Source: Vitis vinifera (taxonomy: Eukaryota > Streptophyta > Magnoliopsida > Vitales > Vitaceae). From it: a stretch of 64,000 nt of DNA. The notes beneath the pieces are model-generated. The model had not been told where the DNA came from and ran no database searches. It was given only the letters and a program-made list of their open reading frames with translations. This document shows, piece by piece, positions 61,801-64,000 of this stretch. Position numbers and translations under genes: made by a program. The stretch's first letter is position 1; each line of letters begins with the position of its first letter. The stretch covers positions 24,777,001 to 24,841,000 of the forward strand of contig NC_081818.1 of the NCBI RefSeq assembly GCF_030704535.1. Direction: 5' to 3'.

Positions 61801-62490
61801 GGCTGATTTCTTAGATGATTCTACTCTTGTAGTGGTGTTATTTGTAGGATTTCTCTCTTTTTAATTGAAGTTAACACAGTGTAATCATATGGTTTTTTAT
61901 GACAAAGATTACTGGTGAGCAATGATTTATTTCCATATTCCCCCTTGTTCAGCTTTGGGAAGTCCTGTGGTGACATCGACAAGCCCTCCGACATTTGGGG
62001 AAAGAAAACTATTCTCAAATGTCACCAAACTAGGCTTTGCAGCTGGGCATGATTCTCCAGGCTTGAAAATTGAGGAAGTCCATTCCGTGCATAGCACCAG
62101 TATGGCAAGCGATTCTTCTGGTGTGACTGGTATTCTCTAAGACTAATAATATTAGGCTGTCTTCCTTTCTATTAGACCACATGCTTGTACAATCATATCT
62201 CATAAATATCCCAATATCTTCATAGCTGAATAAATGCATGAATCACAATAAACATTATGAAAAATGGCATGTTACAGTCCCTCCTCTATTGTAGCAGTTA
62301 AAAATTCAATTTATTCGGAACTTCTATTTCTGTAGGTTCAAGAAATGCAGGGACACCATCGTTTGCCAATGTGATATCCAGAGGGAAATCTGTTGAAAGT
62401 TTGGATGCATCCAAGACAATTGGCACAGGGAAAAAGGGGAAGAAATCGAATCAAATTCTTTTGTCAACTGCTGGTGGTCGGCGCTACTGA
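49819..62490 (+). CDS. RNF10: RNF10-type RING finger E3 ubiquitin ligase
   Basis: Nine exons: 49819-50032, 57154-57200, 57590-58885, 59657-59745, 60849-60951, 61047-61151, 61531-61642, 61953-62129 and 62336-62490. They join in frame to 765 residues, near the size of animal RNF10. The N-terminus is Ser/Pro-rich and disordered. Residues 160-200 carry the family block NGNHLLNFHYDP and IKPYNKDLFLQANYRFVV. The C3HC4 RING is at 240-286 (CPICLE, then CGHIFCFPC, then KKCPLC). After it come a family-typical middle part (HLILHPLNMKCLLHHYG) and a basic stretch (KKRERQRKKLARK). Animal RNF10 ubiquitinates ribosomal proteins of the 40S subunit; the same role here is inference. The ATG is the first in frame after an upstream region opened only by a TTG. 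Intron 1 is 7.1 kb and rich in repeats. I cannot exclude a missed small exon there, but the two flanking exons join in phase. Confidence 0.9.
51048..51107. repeat. Tandem repeat, 30 bp x 2
   Basis: The unit beginning GTTCTCTTCTCTGCTGTGTT and ending TAAGACA occurs twice (51048-51077, 51078-51107) with two substitutions. It lies in intron 1 of the RNF10-like gene. Confidence 0.85.
51785..52190 (+). repeat. LINE-like 3' tails, two in a row
   Basis: Two stretches end with the TTGCC(T)TTT/TTGCCTATAAAAA pattern typical of LINE 3' ends, at about 51915-51935 and 52165-52180. Text such as GTACTTTAGTGCCCCC precedes the second. A long poly(T) at 51786-51803 lies before the first. No reverse transcriptase was seen here. 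Confidence 0.4.
52330..52780. repeat. Cluster of degenerate SINE-like units
   Basis: About five consecutive units of 60-90 bp each combine a pol III A-box-like AAGTGGCARGG string with a B-box-like GGTTTGATTCCCC string. Examples are CTAAAGTGGCAAGGG with CAAGTTTCGTTCTCCC (52438-52496), CTCAAGTGGCAGGGAGG with CAGGTTTGGTTTAG (52564-52598), and a final CCAAGTTTGATTCCCC (52741-52757). Units are diverged from each other. tRNA-derived SINE origin is an inference. Confidence 0.35.
53827..54709. mobile_element. Harbinger/Tourist-like MITE
   Basis: 883 bp in intron 1 of the RNF10-like gene. Left end GGCCTCCTTTGGCTGATAGG and right end, reversed, GAGTGCATTTGTTTAGTTGG are diverged inverted repeats of the TTTGGTTGG type common in plant MITEs. 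The flanks are TTA at 53824-53826 and TTA at 54710-54712, the 3-bp target of PIF/Harbinger elements. The interior is AT-rich and has no open transposase. Confidence 0.55.
54800..55662 (+). pseudogene. LINE 3' fragment split by a nested element
   Basis: From about 54815 the plus strand shows L1-type RT C-terminal text (FLVKSYYKLL, SREIWASKVSSKDSFLAWEM). It breaks at 54954, resumes at 55359 with the expected zinc-finger-like continuation (RRGW, LCKHC), and ends in a LINE-like tail with poly(A) near 55660. The break is an inserted 396-bp element; excising it and one target copy puts the two halves back in the same frame. Other frameshifts exist, so it is dead. Confidence 0.75.
54955..55350. mobile_element. 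hAT-like MITE nested in the LINE fragment
   Basis: 396 bp. A perfect 8-bp target duplication GCTTGGGG flanks it (54947-54954 and 55351-55358). The ends are imperfect inverted repeats: left ATAGTTGTTAAAGGCAAG, right end reversed ATAGGTTTAAAAGAAGCAAG. The GC-richer terminal text (GTGCACCTTG, AAGGTGC) is typical of plant hAT MITEs. It has no coding capacity. Confidence 0.8.
55756..56135. repeat. Tandem duplication, 201-bp period
   Basis: The block 55756-55956 is repeated at 55957-56135 with few substitutions and small indels, from CCTTCCTRGGTGGTATKGTAG to GCAGTGGAAGACCTCTT. Inside each copy a shorter TTGGAGATGACC string occurs more than once. It lies in intron 1 of the RNF10-like gene. Confidence 0.9.
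59771..60038. repeat. Tandem duplication, 134-bp period
   Basis: 59771-59904 is repeated at 59905-60038 with scattered substitutions; both begin GCTACCAATTTATA and pass through GCTGATTCTTCTTAATGCTT. It lies in intron 4 of the RNF10-like gene and does not touch an exon. Confidence 0.9.
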
Positions 62491-63476
62491 AAACCAGAAA
62501 AAATGCTATCCACTTTGACATGCCCTTGCCTATTATTAGATATCCTGCTTGGACCGAATGCTCGACTATGGCCTCATGTTTATTCTTATTAGATATCTCT
62601 TTTTGCTCCGTGAACCGTTAGTGAATGTATATGACTACCTGCAGCAGACATGTAAAAGAATAGAAGAATAATGCATCTTGTGTATACAAATTAGAAGGGA
62701 GTTGTTTATTGGAGATTTTCCAATTGGGTTTGAGTGATTTTCCTCCATTGGTAAACCCAATTGCACTGTGTTGGAAGTAGTTCTCATGAAATGTTATGTG
62801 GCCTTTTTTCAAGTGAAGGGAGCACACTATCCTGGCTAAATCACCATCATCACAGTTAGCGCACCGTTGGTGCCGAAATGTGTCTGTTGGTTGAGTTAAA
62901 AAGAGTTAACAGTTCATTCCTCAACAATGAAGTAAAAATACCATCCCTGGATTCACAAGTGACAAGTAGAGCGTCGCAAGCAAGCGGAGTCGGGCAGGGG
63001 AAATGCACTTCTCGTAGTGACGATCCGTGGTCACCTGGAATGCAGTCTCTTGACCTCAAAAGAAATCTTCCAATCGAGGATATTATATACAGCGTCTCTT
63101 TCATTTTTGTTAGCATGAGGCTTAGAATTATCTGAAAGCCTGCATCTCAGAAGGGAGAAACATTATGCAGTTTGGCATCAAAAGAATGAAAATGGCTTCT
63201 TGAATTAATGTCATCAATTCCAAAAATGAAGATGAGCTATAAGTTTAGAAATTTGATTCCGAGTTAAAATAAATTATTCAAATCAAGTACACTAAATGAG
63301 AAGGCAAGCCTGAGTGATATCCACGTTAGCAAGCAGCAAACCGCCCATGGAAAGAATTCCAAGTTCCAAAAGAGTGTCATCGCCTGAGCTGTGTCTCAAC
63401 ATAGTGTTATATGAACATTTGAAGATACTGAATAAAGATTATATTTCTCCCATTCAAGGAGGAAATTACTCAAGCT
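62491..63476. other. Convergent intergenic region
   Basis: Holds the 3' UTR of the RNF10-like gene and, from the right, that of the DUF3444 gene. A 258-bp plus-strand open frame at 62878-63135 has Ser-rich content but no recognised family and no context as an exon. Confidence 0.5.
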
Positions 63477-64000
63477 CTAAGATGACCTCCTTTGAAGCTT
63501 TAACTCGTTGCTGAGATTGGGAGGCAATGCATCAGGCTCCAGGTGCCAAGAGTCTTCAGGAATACCATGGATTTCAACTCCCGGAACAGTAAATGCTGCT
63601 ATCCGGTGAGAAAAACTGAGCATTTCTGCTCTTGGAATGGTTCGGATCATCTCAAACCCATCAAACACCTGTCTCTTAAAGAAAGTTGTGTAACCTGGGA
63701 CCTCAACTAAGCGGGCTGCCATCAACCCAGATTCCTCAGAGAAATCTGTAACAATCTCAACAATACAACACTGGTAATAACTTAAGTCAGATTGCTTCCA
63801 TTTGCTGTTCCAGTTTCTGTACATTGCCCAAATTTCGCCTTTCTTTGGATATATTCCATAAGAAAACCCGTTTGTGCTATACTCACACTTCACCATATGT
63901 GAGAACCTAGACATCCCCAAGTTGATAGTGGTTTTACCAGCTCTAAATGACCCACAAACAAATGGCAACTTCTCACCAACCCAGTAGACCTCGTTATCTA
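63477..64000 (-). CDS. DUF3444-domain protein (plant J-protein-like), C-terminal part
   Basis: The minus-strand frame enters from the right edge and ends at a stop at 63477, giving about 174 residues. Text such as FSHMVKCEYSTNGFSYGIYP, KKGEIWAMYRNWNSKW and a CIVEIVTDFSEESG stretch is typical of DUF3444. This domain sits at the C-terminus of many plant DnaJ-like proteins and often occurs twice in them. The J domain and any first DUF3444 copy would lie outside the window. The function of DUF3444 is not established. No in-frame ATG marks a real start here; the gene is cut by the window edge. It converges on the RNF10-like gene. Confidence 0.85.
   Translation of the reverse strand, partial: DNEVYWVGEKLPFVCGSFRAGKTTINLGMSRFSHMVKCEYSTNGFSYGIYPKKGEIWAMYRNWNSKWKQSDLSYYQCCIVEIVTDFSEESGLMAARLVEVPGYTTFFKRQVFDGFEMIRTIPRAEMLSFSHRIAAFTVPGVEIHGIPEDSWHLEPDALPPNLSNELKLQRRSS

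Noticed and set aside
1..64000. tRNA, rRNA, CRISPR, organellar or viral sequences
   Set aside because: None seen by eye. The only tRNA-like match is the Copia primer binding site, and the only integrase and protease text belongs to that element.

Overview
This is a plant nuclear window, most likely grapevine (Vitis) or a close eudicot relative. The coding parts are short exons with GT-AG introns in AT-rich sequence, the introns are loaded with Copia, LINE and hAT/Harbinger-type elements, and the gene families are plant chromatin, N-glycan and ubiquitin genes. The species call is an inference from this style and from the repeat types; no species-diagnostic sequence was checked.

Layout. Bases 1-7415 are non-coding and repeat-filled: LINE pieces (1-1080) and a complete but dead Copia LTR retrotransposon on the minus strand (1985-6823, 5-bp target duplication CCTTT). 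They appear to lie in one very long intron of the next gene. Bases 7416-11539 (+) hold the last five exons of a SUVH4/KRYPTONITE-type histone H3K9 methyltransferase (pre-SET, SET, post-SET); its SRA half is not in the window. Bases 12920-15462 (-) are a two-exon TSSC4 homologue (U5 snRNP chaperone family) that carries SILK and RVxF protein phosphatase-1 docking motifs. Its upstream region was hit by a 601-bp hAT-like element (15622-16222).

Bases 18323-31961 and 33360-47896 (+) are two tandem class II (GH38) alpha-mannosidases of the lysosomal/vacuolar type. Each has 29 exons and all 28 intron positions and phases match; I resolved the exons of both copies into uninterrupted frames of 1013 and 1025 residues. 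Copy 2 uses one GC-AG intron and carries a 1.1-kb hAT-like insertion in intron 14. Bases 49819-62490 (+) encode an RNF10-type RING E3 ligase of 765 residues in nine exons, with a 7.1-kb first intron holding a LINE, a MITE nested in it, a Harbinger-like MITE and tandem duplications. Bases 63477-64000 (-) are the C-terminal end of a DUF3444 protein that runs off the window.

The genes are not an operon-like unit; they are independent housekeeping genes (chromatin silencing, splicing, glycan turnover, ubiquitination). From memory, Arabidopsis keeps the same neighbours split over two regions (KYP, a TSSC4-like gene and a GH38 gene on chromosome 5; a GH38 gene and a RING gene on chromosome 3), so this window may preserve the pre-duplication order. 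I see no bacterial, organellar, viral or CRISPR sequence. The most novel items are the PP1-docking signature in the plant TSSC4, the nested transposon with an exact target duplication, and the transposon end that completes a TATA-like motif.
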